Shown: positions 30,632 through 39,922 of the stretch, in pieces
Layout of the letters: each line of letters opens with the position of its first letter
Position numbering within the stretch: position 1 is the stretch's first letter
NCBI GenBank assembly: GCA_947258565.1
Contig: CAMYJB010000013.1
Span: 116,071 to 180,070, forward strand
DNA from: an uncultured Woeseiaceae bacterium
Lineage (GTDB): Bacteria > Pseudomonadota > Gammaproteobacteria > Steroidobacterales > Woeseiaceae
DNA length: 64,000 nt
Direction: 5' to 3'
The notes under the pieces: generated by a model
What the model saw: only the letters and a program-made list of their open reading frames with translations
The model's database searches: none
Told to the model about the DNA's origin: nothing
Program-made: the position numbers and the translations under genes

Positions 30632-31264
30632 CGCCTGCCGGAGCCTTTCGTAAATCGCGTCGATCGAGCCTTCTGCTTCGACTGTCCTGAGCTTGTTGCG
30701 GTCGCGGTAGTAGTCGATGACCGGTTCCGTCTGCTCCCTGTAGACGTCGAGACGGCTGCGAATCGTTGCTTCATTATCATCTTCACGCTGGATGAGCTCA
30801 CCGCCCGCGTTAAGGCATTCGTCAATCTCTTCCTGTGGCGAGAAGTACACGTTGAGAAGCTTTCCTGTCACCGAACAGGTCCGGCGGCCGGTCAGGCGTT
30901 TCATGAGGTTGTCGAAGTCGACGTCCAGGAGTATGGCCGCATCCAGCGGCGCACCGAGTTCGTCGAGCAGTTCCTCGAGGTCGGCAGCCTGCTTCCTGGT
31001 GCGGGGAAATCCGTCGAGTATGAAGCCGTCGGCTGCGTCCGGCCGTGCGAGCCGCTCGCTGAGAATACCGAGCACGATGTCGTCGGAAACGAGCCGCCCC
31101 GCCGCCATGGTTTCTTTCGCCTTGGCGCCAAATCGTGTGCCGGCAGCGACGGCCTCGCGCAACATATCGCCGGTCGAAATCTGCGGAATGCCCCTGTCGG
31201 CCTCCAGTTTCTTTGCCTGCGTGCCTTTCCCCGACCCCGGTGCGCCCAGCAAAACAATTCGCAT
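30626..31264 (-). CDS. adk: Adenylate kinase
   Basis: Interconverts 2 ADP with ATP + AMP. ATG 31264 gives 212 aa starting 'MRIVLLGAPGSGKGTQAKKL' (P-loop); the track ORF adds 24 upstream codons. AMP-binding 'ISTGDMLREAV' and the signature 'GFILDGFPRTRKQA' (~residue 82) are intact. The LID segment ('GRRTCSVTGKLLNVYFSP') is the long bacterial form, without a four-cysteine zinc site. It is encoded opposite rnd, tail to tail, with the stop codons side by side (CTATAG). It also returns AMP from PPi-releasing reactions to ADP. Confidence 0.96.
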   Translation of the reverse strand: MRIVLLGAPGSGKGTQAKKLEADRGIPQISTGDMLREAVAAGTRFGAKAKETMAAGRLVSDDIVLGILSERLARPDAADGFILDGFPRTRKQAADLEELLDELGAPLDAAILLDVDFDNLMKRLTGRRTCSVTGKLLNVYFSPQEEIDECLNAGGELIQREDDNEATIRSRLDVYREQTEPVIDYYRDRNKLRTVEAEGSIDAIYERLRQAL

Positions 31265-31323
31265 TTTTCTTTCCCGATAGGATTCAATGAGGGCAATCAG
31301 GCAGATGCCGTGATCGCTCAGGG

Positions 31324-31352
31324 ACGCTACCGGCAAAGACCGGTAACGTCAA
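31324..31352 (-). promoter_or_regulatory. Candidate adk promoter with an embedded palindrome
   Basis: On the minus strand TTGACG (5/6) and TAGCGT (weak, TAnnnT) are 17 bases apart, about 60 bases before the adk ATG. Most of the spacer is a perfect inverted repeat TACCGG-N6-CCGGTA (31328-31345), a plausible operator between -35 and -10. Confidence 0.45.
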
Positions 31353-31438
31353 TTCGACTATAGAAGCACCCGTGATCCGGGCTCCGGTTTCCGCTATCCT
31401 GTTGCGCCTCCCGATCACAAGCCTGAGGTAGCCGAAGA

Positions 31439-32701
31439 ATGCCCGGAAAAAACGCGTTTTATGCCCAGTCCGGCGGCGTCACCGCCGTGATCAACGCAAC
31501 GGCCTGCGGGGTCATCGAGACCGCCCGCAAGCATCGCGCACAGATCGCCAATGTCTATGCAGGCCGCAACGGCATCATCGGCGCCCTCACCGAGGACATG
31601 ATCGATACCGGCAAGGAGCGCTCCAGCACGATCGCCGCACTGCGCCACACGCCGGGCGGTGCCTTCGGCTCCGCGCGTTACAAGCTCAAGGGCATCGAGG
31701 AAAACAGGGCGGAATACGAACGCCTGCTCGAGGTTTTTCGGGCGCATGACATCGGCTACTTCTTCTATAACGGCGGTAACGACTCGATGGATACGGCCCA
31801 CAAGGTATCCCAGATCTCGAGGAAGATGGGCTTCCCGGTGCAGTGCCTGGGCATTCCGAAAACCGTCGACAACGACCTGCCGGTAACCGACAACTGCCCC
31901 GGATTCGGCTCTGTCGCCAAGTACGTGGCCGTATCGACGCAGGAGGCGGCGCTCGACGTCCTGTCGATGGCAAAGACCTCGACCAAGGTGTTCATTCTCG
32001 AGGTGATGGGGCGCCATGCGGGCTGGATCGCGGCGGCAGGCGGTCTCGCAGGATCGGAGCCTGGAGATGCGCCGCATATCATCCTGTTCCCCGAGGTGCC
32101 CTTCAACAAGCGTGCATTTCTGAAGCGGGTGCGCGAATGCGTCAACCGCTACGACTACTGCGTCATCGTCGTCAGCGAGGGCGCACGCTACAGGAACGGC
32201 AAGTTCCTCGCCGAAGCGGGCACCAGGGACGCGTTCGGTCATGCGCAGCTCGGTGGCGTTGCGCCCGTCGTCGCGCAGATGGTGCGCGATAACCTCGGGT
32301 TCAAGTATCACTACGCCGTGGCCGACTACCTGCAGCGCTCGGCGCGGCACATCGCCTCGGCGACGGACGTAAAGCAGGCCTACGCGGTCGGCAAGGCGGC
32401 CGTGGAGTTCGCCCTGCAGGGCAAGACCGCCGTCATGCCCGTCATCAAGCGGGTCTCCGACAAGCCCTATCGCTGGCGAATCGACGAGGCACCCCTGTCC
32501 CGGGTTGCCAACAAGGAGAAAATGCTGCCCCGGCGATACATCACCAAAGACGGTTTCGGCATCACCGAAGCAGCGCGAAGGTACCTGCAGCCGCTGATAC
32601 GTGGCGAGGATTATCCTCCATATGTCAATGGCTTACCGAAATACGTGACGTTGAAAAACGTTTCTGTTGCACCGCAACTAAAGACGAAATTTGTGGTATG
32701 A
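31439..32701 (+). CDS. pfp: Pyrophosphate-dependent 6-phosphofructokinase
   Basis: Phosphorylates fructose-6-P reversibly using PPi instead of ATP. The 420-aa protein has 'FFYNGGNDSMDTAHKVS' near residue 107 and 'GIPKTVDNDLPVTDNCPGFGSVAKY' near residue 137. ATP-type enzymes have GGDG and GTIDND here; an acidic residue after GG-D/N and the Lys of PKT-DND are the known PPi signature. 'LEVMGRHAGWIAAAGGLA' is the fructose-6-P region. It is followed after 161 bp by the H+-pyrophosphatase gene on the same strand, which supports the PPi assignment. No ATP-PFK is visible in the window. Confidence 0.9.
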   Translation: MPGKNAFYAQSGGVTAVINATACGVIETARKHRAQIANVYAGRNGIIGALTEDMIDTGKERSSTIAALRHTPGGAFGSARYKLKGIEENRAEYERLLEVFRAHDIGYFFYNGGNDSMDTAHKVSQISRKMGFPVQCLGIPKTVDNDLPVTDNCPGFGSVAKYVAVSTQEAALDVLSMAKTSTKVFILEVMGRHAGWIAAAGGLAGSEPGDAPHIILFPEVPFNKRAFLKRVRECVNRYDYCVIVVSEGARYRNGKFLAEAGTRDAFGHAQLGGVAPVVAQMVRDNLGFKYHYAVADYLQRSARHIASATDVKQAYAVGKAAVEFALQGKTAVMPVIKRVSDKPYRWRIDEAPLSRVANKEKMLPRRYITKDGFGITEAARRYLQPLIRGEDYPPYVNGLPKYVTLKNVSVAPQLKTKFVV

Positions 32702-32702
32702 T
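32694..32702 (+). promoter_or_regulatory. Candidate extended -10 promoter for hppA
   Basis: TGG-TATGAT forms an extended -10 box spanning the pfp stop codon (TATGAT 32697-32702), which would give a leader of about 150 bases for hppA. No clear -35 is visible, which is tolerated with an extended -10. Confidence 0.35.
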
Positions 32703-32791
32703 GCGCGCCCGGTCGGGGGCGGCCTTGGAGCTTTTTTGGGGATCGAGGCCCGCGATCAGATAATTCGAAACCGGTCGAACACAAGAACAAA

Positions 32792-32813
32792 GTCGGCGCC
32801 ATTATTCGCCGAC
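32792..32813 (+). other. Leader hairpin upstream of hppA
   Basis: A perfect 7-bp stem (GTCGGCG / CGCCGAC) with an A/T-rich 8-base loop lies 50 bases before the hppA ATG. It is not followed by a T-tract. It may influence hppA translation or mRNA stability. Confidence 0.35.
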
Positions 32814-32862
32814 GGCGAAATCGTTCGAGCCGCAAACTAAAAAAGAGTCGGGAGACAATCTA

Positions 32863-34905
32863 ATGAGTAACGAGTTGGCCCTGTGGCTCTCGATCGGTGC
32901 GGGCGGCCTAGCCGTACTGTTCGGGATTTTTTCTTCACAGTGGATTCTCAAGCAGCCGGCCGGTAACGACCGGATGCAGGAGATCGCACGAGCTATCCAG
33001 GAAGGCGCCAGCGCCTACATGAACCGGCAGTACGGCACGATCGCCGTCGTCGGCGTCGTGCTGTTCCTCGTGCTGGGAATCGCTCTGGACTGGTATACCG
33101 CCATCGGCTTCGCGATCGGCGCTATTTTCTCGGCTCTTGCGGGCTACATCGGCATGTACGTGTCGGTTCGCGCCAACGTGCGTACCGCGGAAGCCGCTAC
33201 CAAGGGTGTCAATCCGGCCCTGAACATCGCGTTCAAGGGCGGCGCTATCACGGGACTCCTCGTCGTGGGCCTCGGGCTGCTTGGCGTAGCAGGCTACTTC
33301 CTGTTGCTTACGGGCATGGGCGCCAGCGTCGACAAGGCGATTCACGCGCTCGTCGGCCTCGCTTTCGGTGGTTCCCTGATTTCGATCTTCGCACGACTGG
33401 GCGGCGGCATCTTCACGAAGGGCGCCGACGTGGGTGCCGACCTCGTCGGCAAGGTAGAAGCCGGCATTCCGGAAGACGACCCCCGCAACCCGGGCGTTAT
33501 CGCGGATAACGTCGGCGACAACGTCGGCGACTGTGCGGGCATGGCCGCCGACCTGTTCGAGACCTACGCGGTTACCATCATCGCGACGATGCTCCTCGGC
33601 AGCATGATCGTCGGCGAGATGGGCGCTTCGGCGGTCGTCTACCCGCTGGTGCTCGGCGCGATCTCCATCGTGGCTTCCATCATCGGTACGTTCTTCGTCA
33701 AGACGTCCGACGGTGGCAAGATCATGGGCGCGCTGTATAAAGGCATGATCGCCGCCGGCGTACTTGCCGCGATCGCTTTTTATCCTGTCACCAACATGAT
33801 GATGGCTGAAAGCGGTAACACGACCGGTATTTTCGGCTCGGCCCTGATCGGCCTCGCACTGACCGCCGCAATGGTAATGATCACCGAGTACTACACGGGC
33901 ACGGACTTCAAGCCCGTGAAGACGATCGCCAATGCATCGCTCACCGGCGACGCCACCAACATCATCGCGGGGCTCGGCATATCGATGAAAGCGACCGCGC
34001 TGCCGGTGCTTGCCGTGTGTGCGAGCATCTGGGGTGCGTTCGCGCTTGCCCCCGAAGGTGACACGTTCGCCGGCCTTTACAACATCGCGATCGCGGCAAC
34101 GACCATGCTGTCCATGACCGGCATCGTCGTCGCACTTGACGCATTTGGCCCGATCACCGACAACGCGGGTGGCATTGCCGAGATGGCAGAGCTGCCCCCG
34201 GACGTCCGTAACATCACCGACCAGCTCGACGCCGTGGGCAACACGACGAAAGCCGTCACGAAAGGTTATGCGATCGGCTCGGCGGGTCTCGCCGCGCTGG
34301 TCCTGTTCGCGGACTACACGAATGCGCTCAGCAAGGAGGGTATCGACGCGGTATTCCAGCTCGACGATCACCTCGTGATCATCGGGCTCTTCATCGGCGG
34401 CCTGGTGCCCTACCTGTTCGCTTCGATGGCCATGGAAGCGGTCGGGCGCGCAGCCGGCTCGGTCGTGACCGAGGTCCGCCGTCAGTTCAGGGAAATCGAC
34501 GGCATCATGGAGGGCACGGGCAAACCGGATTACAGCCGCGCCGTCGACCTCCTGACGCGCGCCGCGATCAAGGAGATGATCGTGCCGTCCTTGCTGCCGA
34601 TTCTCGTCCCGCTTGCGGTCGGTCTGTTACTCGGACCGAAGGCACTCGGCGGGCTGCTGCTGGGCACGATCATCACGGGCCTGTTCGTTGCGATCTCCAT
34701 GACCGCAGGCGGCGGCGCCTGGGACAATGCCAAGAAGTACATCGAAGACGGCAATTGCGGCGGCAAAGGCTCGGACGCTCACAAGGCGGCCGTGACTGGC
34801 GACACCGTGGGCGATCCGTACAAGGATACCGCGGGCCCGGCCATCAACCCCCTGATCAAGATCATCAATATCGTCGCGTTGCTGATCGTTCCGCTGCTCG
34901 CCTGA
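32863..34905 (+). CDS. hppA: Membrane-bound H+-translocating pyrophosphatase, K+-independent
   Basis: Integral membrane pump that hydrolyses PPi and moves protons, or makes PPi from a proton gradient. The 680-aa product has about 16 hydrophobic segments. The PPi/Mg site is complete: '[22 protein letters not shown]' followed by '[19 protein letters not shown]' (~residues 190-230), with a later acidic loop '[21 protein letters not shown]'. The residue in '[18 protein letters not shown]' is Lys where K+-dependent enzymes have Ala, so this should be the K+-independent proton type. The ribosome site is GGGAG. A strong intrinsic terminator follows. Confidence 0.96.
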   Translation: MSNELALWLSIGAGGLAVLFGIFSSQWILKQPAGNDRMQEIARAIQEGASAYMNRQYGTIAVVGVVLFLVLGIALDWYTAIGFAIGAIFSALAGYIGMYVSVRANVRTAEAATKGVNPALNIAFKGGAITGLLVVGLGLLGVAGYFLLLTGMGASVDKAIHALVGLAFGGSLISIFARLGGGIFTKGADVGADLVGKVEAGIPEDDPRNPGVIADNVGDNVGDCAGMAADLFETYAVTIIATMLLGSMIVGEMGASAVVYPLVLGAISIVASIIGTFFVKTSDGGKIMGALYKGMIAAGVLAAIAFYPVTNMMMAESGNTTGIFGSALIGLALTAAMVMITEYYTGTDFKPVKTIANASLTGDATNIIAGLGISMKATALPVLAVCASIWGAFALAPEGDTFAGLYNIAIAATTMLSMTGIVVALDAFGPITDNAGGIAEMAELPPDVRNITDQLDAVGNTTKAVTKGYAIGSAGLAALVLFADYTNALSKEGIDAVFQLDDHLVIIGLFIGGLVPYLFASMAMEAVGRAAGSVVTEVRRQFREIDGIMEGTGKPDYSRAVDLLTRAAIKEMIVPSLLPILVPLAVGLLLGPKALGGLLLGTIITGLFVAISMTAGGGAWDNAKKYIEDGNCGGKGSDAHKAAVTGDTVGDPYKDTAGPAINPLIKIINIVALLIVPLLA

Positions 34906-34929
34906 TCGACGGCGGTAGCCGAGACAGAA

Positions 34930-34962
34930 GGCCGTCCGGCGCCCGCCGGGCGGCCTTTTTTT
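34930..34962 (+). terminator. Intrinsic terminator after hppA
   Basis: A 12-bp G+C-rich stem (one G-T pair, arms 34930-34941 and 34944-34955) is directly followed by seven T residues. It ends the pfp-hppA transcript and lies just before the convergent GGDEF/EAL gene. Confidence 0.9.
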
Positions 34963-34974
34963 AGAGTAGCGCTG

Positions 34975-37302
34975 CTACCGATTGAGGGCCCGATACGTAC
35001 CGGTTGTCATCGAGCCCAGGTTGACGGGCCGGTCGACGAAATAGCCCTGAACGTAATCGACACCGACGTCGCGAAGCCAGTCGAAATCCTCTTGCCGCTC
35101 GACCTGCTCGGCGACGACACGAAACTCCATGGTGCGGGCAAGCTTGATCATTGCCGCCACCATCTCCTGGTTGACTTCATCGGTCTGCACGCTGTGCGTG
35201 TACATCCCGTCGATTTTCAGGTAATCGATCGGCAGGTGCTTCAGGCTGGAAAACGAACCCATGCCGCTGCCGAAATCGTCTAGCGAGAACTCGCAGCCAA
35301 TGCCGTGGAGCACTTCGATGAAACGCTGCGCCTGCTTTACGTTGTCGAGTATTGCCCGCTCGGTGACTTCGAAACAGATCATCGACGGCGCTACGCCTGT
35401 GCGATCGAGCGCATCGACGACGAATCCGAGGAATGCATCGTCGGCAATGGTCTGACCGGACAGGTTTATCGCGCAGCTGCGGTGGCCCGCGATCTTCAGT
35501 TCGCCGCCGGATATTGCGGTCAGCGCCGCGTTAACGACCCAACGATCGATCTGCGGCATCAGCTGGTAGCGCTGTGCGGGGCGCAGGAAATCCGCCGTAT
35601 CGGAGTCGCTGCCGCGGCCGGGCAGCCTGATAAGCACTTCGACAGCCGGGCCGGAGTCGGCATCGCGGCTCATCGCAATGATCGGCTGAACGGCGAGTTC
35701 GAATGTATCCTCGTGCAGCGCTGTCTGCAGTTCCCGCAGCCAGCGAATGTCCCCGCGCTCCCGCGCGACGGCTTCGTCCCGTGCCGAATAGATGTGTACC
35801 TTGCCACGCCCTTCCTGCTTGGCGACATAGCACGCCGAGTCGGCAGCACTCATTACGTCCTGGACGGTACCGCTTATGTGGCTGATCTCGACCAGGCCGA
35901 TCGAAATGCCGATATTGAAGATTTTGTCTCTCCAGACGAAGCGATAGTCGGCAACCGCATTGCAGATATCCGTCGCAATCTGCCGCGCCTTGTCGATCGG
36001 GCAGCCGATCAGCAGCGCACCGAACTCATCACCGCCGAGGCGGCCGACGAAGTCCGAATCACGCACCTGATCCTTGATGAGCGCTGCGACTTCGCGCAGC
36101 ATGTTGTCCCCGGCAAGGTGCCCGCAGCTGTCGTTGACGGCCTTGAAGCGATCAAGGTCCATGTAAAACAGCATATGCACGGCCTCCTCGGCATGGGCTG
36201 CGTCCATTGCCTCGTCCAGGCGCCGTTCGAATTCGCGTCGGTTGACCAGGCCCGTCAGCGGATCGTGAGTGGCCTGGTAGCTCATCTTGCGAGTCAGGCC
36301 TCGCAATTCACCGACATCGTGGAAGACGACGACGGTCCCGGAGATGCTTTCGCCCGGTCCCCGGATGGGCGACGCCGATAGCTCGACCGAGTGTTCCTGC
36401 TCGCCGTCCCGAGTCACCATGACCGCCCGTCGCCCCATGTTGACGCGGCGGCGCATGGCAAGGCAGCGATCGACAGGGTCTCCCAGAGGGCGCCGGTCGG
36501 TATCGTCGACAAGCGTGAATAGCTCACCGATCCTGTGACCCGCTGCACCGTCCCGGCTGGTGCCGATCAGTGTCTCCGCCGCACGATTCATATAGTCGAT
36601 GTGGCCATCGTTATCCGTGGTGATGATGCCCTCGCCGATCGATTCCAGCGTGTATTGCGCCTGCCGCTTGCTGCGCGACAGTGATACCTCCAGGCTTTTC
36701 CGATGGCTGACATCACGCGCGACCGTCAGGATCGCCGGCCGGCCGTGAAATTCAATGGTCGAACTCTGCGCCTCGACCCACAGCCCCGCACGTGCGCCAT
36801 TGATCATCTGTATCTCGAGCCGCCGCGGCACATCCTGACCCTCGAGGCGCCGCGTCACGGACTTGCGGAACAAAGCCCGGTACGCGGGTTTCACGAGATC
36901 GACCACGTCCCGTCCGACGAGCTGGGCCGGTTCGAGCCCGATCAGCGCCGCTGCCGAATCGTTGGCCAGCAGAATCTTTTCGTCATGGATCAGGACGATT
37001 TCGGGCAGCGTACGCGCGAAATCCCGGAACAGACGGTCGCGGCCCTCGATTTTCTGGTCGCGCTCGCTGAGCGCATCAAACAGCCGGTTGACGGTGAGTG
37101 CGAGGTCCGCCATATCACCTTGCTCACCGACGCTGAGCCGATGACCGACCGAGGCATCGGCCGAAACCTCGACCATCTCCTGGCTGAGTTTCCGGACCCG
37201 TTCCTGCAGCCGGCGCCGGCCGACCATGGAGACTACGGCCACGACGATTGCCGCCGCCAGCAACAGCGACAGTGCGACAAGGATGGCAATCGTCAGGTCC
37301 AT
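34975..37302 (-). CDS. PAS-GGDEF-EAL cyclic-di-GMP signalling protein
   Basis: A 775-aa membrane-tethered c-di-GMP enzyme. There is one N-terminal membrane helix (~3-26), a short HAMP-like or helical linker (~30-90), and two PAS domains (~90-205 and ~215-330). The GGDEF domain (~340-500) has an intact 'GGDEF' at 423-427 and an RxxD inhibitory I-site ('RDSD') five residues before it. The EAL domain (~530-775) has 'EVLIR' at the EAL position plus 'CFEVTERAI', '[26 protein letters not shown]' and 'EQVERQEDF...YVQGYF', so the metal and catalytic residues look complete. It could have both cyclase and phosphodiesterase activity. No periplasmic sensor domain is seen; the PAS domains are the likely input. 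Confidence 0.93.
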   Translation of the reverse strand: MDLTIAILVALSLLLAAAIVVAVVSMVGRRRLQERVRKLSQEMVEVSADASVGHRLSVGEQGDMADLALTVNRLFDALSERDQKIEGRDRLFRDFARTLPEIVLIHDEKILLANDSAAALIGLEPAQLVGRDVVDLVKPAYRALFRKSVTRRLEGQDVPRRLEIQMINGARAGLWVEAQSSTIEFHGRPAILTVARDVSHRKSLEVSLSRSKRQAQYTLESIGEGIITTDNDGHIDYMNRAAETLIGTSRDGAAGHRIGELFTLVDDTDRRPLGDPVDRCLAMRRRVNMGRRAVMVTRDGEQEHSVELSASPIRGPGESISGTVVVFHDVGELRGLTRKMSYQATHDPLTGLVNRREFERRLDEAMDAAHAEEAVHMLFYMDLDRFKAVNDSCGHLAGDNMLREVAALIKDQVRDSDFVGRLGGDEFGALLIGCPIDKARQIATDICNAVADYRFVWRDKIFNIGISIGLVEISHISGTVQDVMSAADSACYVAKQEGRGKVHIYSARDEAVARERGDIRWLRELQTALHEDTFELAVQPIIAMSRDADSGPAVEVLIRLPGRGSDSDTADFLRPAQRYQLMPQIDRWVVNAALTAISGGELKIAGHRSCAINLSGQTIADDAFLGFVVDALDRTGVAPSMICFEVTERAILDNVKQAQRFIEVLHGIGCEFSLDDFGSGMGSFSSLKHLPIDYLKIDGMYTHSVQTDEVNQEMVAAMIKLARTMEFRVVAEQVERQEDFDWLRDVGVDYVQGYFVDRPVNLGSMTTGTYRALNR

Positions 37303-37583
37303 TCAGGCACCAATATCGGGGCTCGGGGGCACTGCTGCAAGTGCAATGCGCTTGTGAGGGTGTGATGCCGCTCAATGATCATTTGTTATTATTTGTTACT
37401 CGACGTTCGTCGCAGCAGGCACGACTTCGAGCTCGAAAGCGCCGTAAAATAAGGCATTGTTAAGCATATCCCAGTGGCCGAGGCCGACTGCCTTGATTCA
37501 CCATAATTCCGCGGCCGGAGGATCGAATACCGCAGCGCGGTGCTGATTTAATCGACACAGTGAGTCCTGAAAACAACACAATT
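37303..37583. other. Divergent intergenic region, GGDEF/EAL gene and pcm-like gene
   Basis: The 281-bp gap holds no gene. It contains a perfect 12-bp palindrome TTCGAGCTCGAA (37426-37437), a 5+2+5 inverted repeat CGACG-TT-CGTCG (37401-37412) and a TAAAAT -10-like hexamer (37445-37450) facing the methyltransferase gene. No convincing -35 accompanies the hexamer. Confidence 0.4.
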
Positions 37584-38234
37584 ATGAACATCGATTTCGC
37601 ACGCCGACAGATGATCGACCAGCAGGTTCGCGCCTGGACAGTGCTGGACTCCTCCGTTCTCGACGTATTGTCCGCCATACCACGCGAGGAATTTGTTCCA
37701 GAAGTTTACGTACCCATGGCATTCGCAGACATGGAGATTCCGCTCGGCCACGGTGAGTTCATGATGACACCGACGGTTGAAGGCCGCGTCCTGCAAGCGC
37801 TCGATCTCAACGCGAACGAGCACGTGCTGGAAATCGGCACCGGCAGTGGTTTCCTGACGGCCTGCCTCGCGAAACTGGCGGGCATCGTAACGAGCGTGGA
37901 TATCCATGAGGATTTCGTTCGCAACGCGGCCCGCAAACTGGCAGATGCCGGCGTTGACAACATCGAGCTGCGCACCATGGACGCAACCCGTGATTTACCG
38001 GGCAGTCATTATGACGCGATTGCCGTGACCGGATCGATCGAGACGTTTGATCCGCGCTTCGTCGATGCCCTGCGGCCCGGCGGTCGCCTGTTCGTGGTAG
38101 TCGGGTCGCCCCCCGTCATGGAGGCCCGACTCGTTCGCCGCAGCGGTGACACCGACTGGCGCAGCGAAACATTGTTCGAAACGAGTCTCGGCCCCCTCGT
38201 TCATGGTACTTTGCCACCGCAATTCGTGTTCTGA
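37584..38234 (+). CDS. Protein-L-isoaspartate O-methyltransferase family protein
   Basis: SAM-dependent methyltransferase related to Pcm, which repairs isoaspartyl residues. ATG 37584 ('MNIDFARRQMIDQQVRAWTVLD') gives 216 aa. The family N terminus continues 'IPREEFVPEVYVPMAFADMEIPLGHG', and motif I is 'VLEIGTGSGFLTACLA' (~residue 77), followed by 'VTSVDIHEDFVRNA'. True Pcm normally has a conserved 'G..QTIS' before motif I; here the equivalent is 'HGEFMMTPTVEG', so this belongs to the Pcm-like branch found upstream of tolC in related bacteria. The target is uncertain. Same strand as tolC, 211 bp apart. Confidence 0.82.
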   Translation: MNIDFARRQMIDQQVRAWTVLDSSVLDVLSAIPREEFVPEVYVPMAFADMEIPLGHGEFMMTPTVEGRVLQALDLNANEHVLEIGTGSGFLTACLAKLAGIVTSVDIHEDFVRNAARKLADAGVDNIELRTMDATRDLPGSHYDAIAVTGSIETFDPRFVDALRPGGRLFVVVGSPPVMEARLVRRSGDTDWRSETLFETSLGPLVHGTLPPQFVF

Positions 38235-38357
38235 GAGCGGCAGCGAATTTCGCCCGGACGGAACCTCTTCGACGTAGTTTGCATCTATGTTGTAGCAATG
38301 ACGATGTACCATTCGGGCGAACATCGCGTCCCAGCAGGATCGGAGAGCGCGAAAACG

Positions 38358-38396
38358 TTGATGTTCGCAACTGGTTTAGTGATATAGTAGACTATA
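38358..38396 (+). promoter_or_regulatory. Candidate tolC promoter with palindrome over the -10
   Basis: TTGATG is followed by TATAGT (38383-38388, spacer 19) or GATATA (spacer 17). The -10 lies in a perfect inverted repeat TATAGT-AG-ACTATA (38383-38396), about 50 bases before the tolC ATG. The repeat could be a repressor operator or a TA-rich core alone. Confidence 0.45.
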
Positions 38397-38445
38397 ACAC
38401 TTTGATCGGGTCCCGCCATCCCCGGACCTCGTGGAATACAAACGA

Positions 38446-39918
38446 ATGAAAAAACCTACGACTTTCAATGCATTACTGATCGCCACCGCAATGCTCGCAG
38501 TTTCTGCGCCCGGCCAGGCCGCGACGCTGCTCGAGATCTACCAGCAGGCATTGCAAAGTGACCCGCGAATTCACGAAGCGGAGGCACGCCGGCTTGCCGC
38601 GCTCGAGGCGGAACCGCAGGCACGCGGCGTGCTGCTGCCGCAGATCGACTTCGGCGCCGACTGGACCAGGACCAACACCTCGGGTTCCGGCGTGCAGAAC
38701 ACGGTCATCGAGCAGCCGGAGGGGTCGGGCAATTTGGTCGTAGTTCCGTTTTCATTCCAGACGGAAATCGAAGACGAGACGACGCGCTGGAGTTTCAACC
38801 TGCGCCAGACGTTGTTCCGCTGGGACCAGATTGTCGGCCTCAGGCAGGCGGACAAGGTCGTGGCACGGGCCGAGGCCGACCGCGAGGCGGCGCAGCAGGA
38901 TCTGATCGTCAGGGTGACCGAGGCTTATTTCAACGTACTGGGTGCCGAAGACCGTTTGCTTGCAATCCACGCCGACCGCAACGCGATCGCGCGCCAGCTC
39001 GAGCAGGCCAAGCAACGATTTGAAGTCGGACTCATCGCGATCACCGATGTCCAGGAGTCGCAGGCCGCGTATGACCAGTCGGTCGCCAACGAGATCGCTG
39101 CCAAGCGTTCGCTGGCTACGGCGCGCTACCTGCTCAGTGAAATTACCGGTTCCTACATCAGGGACCTCGCCGCGCCGGCGGAGAATCTTCCGCTGCGGAA
39201 CCCCGACCCCGCGAGTGAACAGGCCTGGCTCGATCTCGCGATGAGCCAGAACCTCGCATTGATCTCGAGCCGTCTGGATGAAGCCCTTGCCCGCGACGAA
39301 ATAGCTTTTCGCCGTACGGGACACTATCCGACGATCGATCTTGTCGCGAATGTCGGCGCGACGGATTCGGTTCAGGATCAGGATACCTTCAACGGCTTCG
39401 GGGCGTTGCCCGCCGACACGGACTTCGACTCGGACAGCATCGGCATCCAGTTCACCCTGCCGATATTTTCCGGCGGCTCCACATCGTCGCGCGTCAAGGA
39501 AGCCATCTACCTGCATCGCGCGTCGCGCGAGCAGCTGCAGCGCGTCACACGTGAAACGGACCGGCGAACACGCGATTCGTACCTCGGCGTGCTCGCCGAG
39601 ATCAGTCGTGTCGAGGCGCTGGAGCAGGCCGTTGCCTCAGCCAGGACCGCGCTCGACGCAACCCAGGCCGGTTTCGATGTGGGTACACGCACAATCGTCG
39701 ACGTGTTGCTGTCGCAGCGTAACCTGTACCAGTCGATCACCAACTATTACCAGGCGCGGTACGACTACCTGCTGAACGTCATGCGACTCAAGCAGGCAGC
39801 CGGAACCTTGCAGGTGCAGGACCTCGAGAATCTCGAGCCGTTTCTCGTCGCGCGCAAGCCGCCGGAGGATCAGTTCGCAGAGGAAGCCAGGAAAGAAGCC
39901 GAAGAAGAGACGGAGTAA
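38446..39918 (+). CDS. tolC: TolC family outer membrane channel protein
   Basis: Trimeric outer-membrane exit duct for type I secretion and efflux pumps. ATG 38446 gives 490 aa with a signal peptide ('NALLIATAMLAVSAPGQAATLL', cleavage after 'GQA'). The two structural repeats start 'LLEIYQQALQSDPRIHEAEARRLAA' and, in the second half, 'SQNLALISSRLDEALARDEI'. Each has the long coiled-coil helices typical of TolC ('VLGAEDRLLAIHADRNAIARQL', 'VEALEQAVASARTALDATQAGF'). It ends with an acidic Glu/Lys tail. Convergent with waaA (4-bp gap). Confidence 0.93.
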   Translation: MKKPTTFNALLIATAMLAVSAPGQAATLLEIYQQALQSDPRIHEAEARRLAALEAEPQARGVLLPQIDFGADWTRTNTSGSGVQNTVIEQPEGSGNLVVVPFSFQTEIEDETTRWSFNLRQTLFRWDQIVGLRQADKVVARAEADREAAQQDLIVRVTEAYFNVLGAEDRLLAIHADRNAIARQLEQAKQRFEVGLIAITDVQESQAAYDQSVANEIAAKRSLATARYLLSEITGSYIRDLAAPAENLPLRNPDPASEQAWLDLAMSQNLALISSRLDEALARDEIAFRRTGHYPTIDLVANVGATDSVQDQDTFNGFGALPADTDFDSDSIGIQFTLPIFSGGSTSSRVKEAIYLHRASREQLQRVTRETDRRTRDSYLGVLAEISRVEALEQAVASARTALDATQAGFDVGTRTIVDVLLSQRNLYQSITNYYQARYDYLLNVMRLKQAAGTLQVQDLENLEPFLVARKPPEDQFAEEARKEAEEETE

Positions 39919-39922
39919 ACGC

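Noticed and set aside
32935-34371. 478-aa minus-strand ORF opposite hppA
   Set aside because: Shadow frame: its His/Asp/Arg-rich sequence mirrors codon bias of the real plus-strand membrane protein, which has all family motifs.
37312-37340. TTGCAG-N17-GATATT promoter for the GGDEF/EAL gene
   Set aside because: It would start transcription almost at the ATG, leaving no ribosome site, and the first ATG is needed for the membrane helix.
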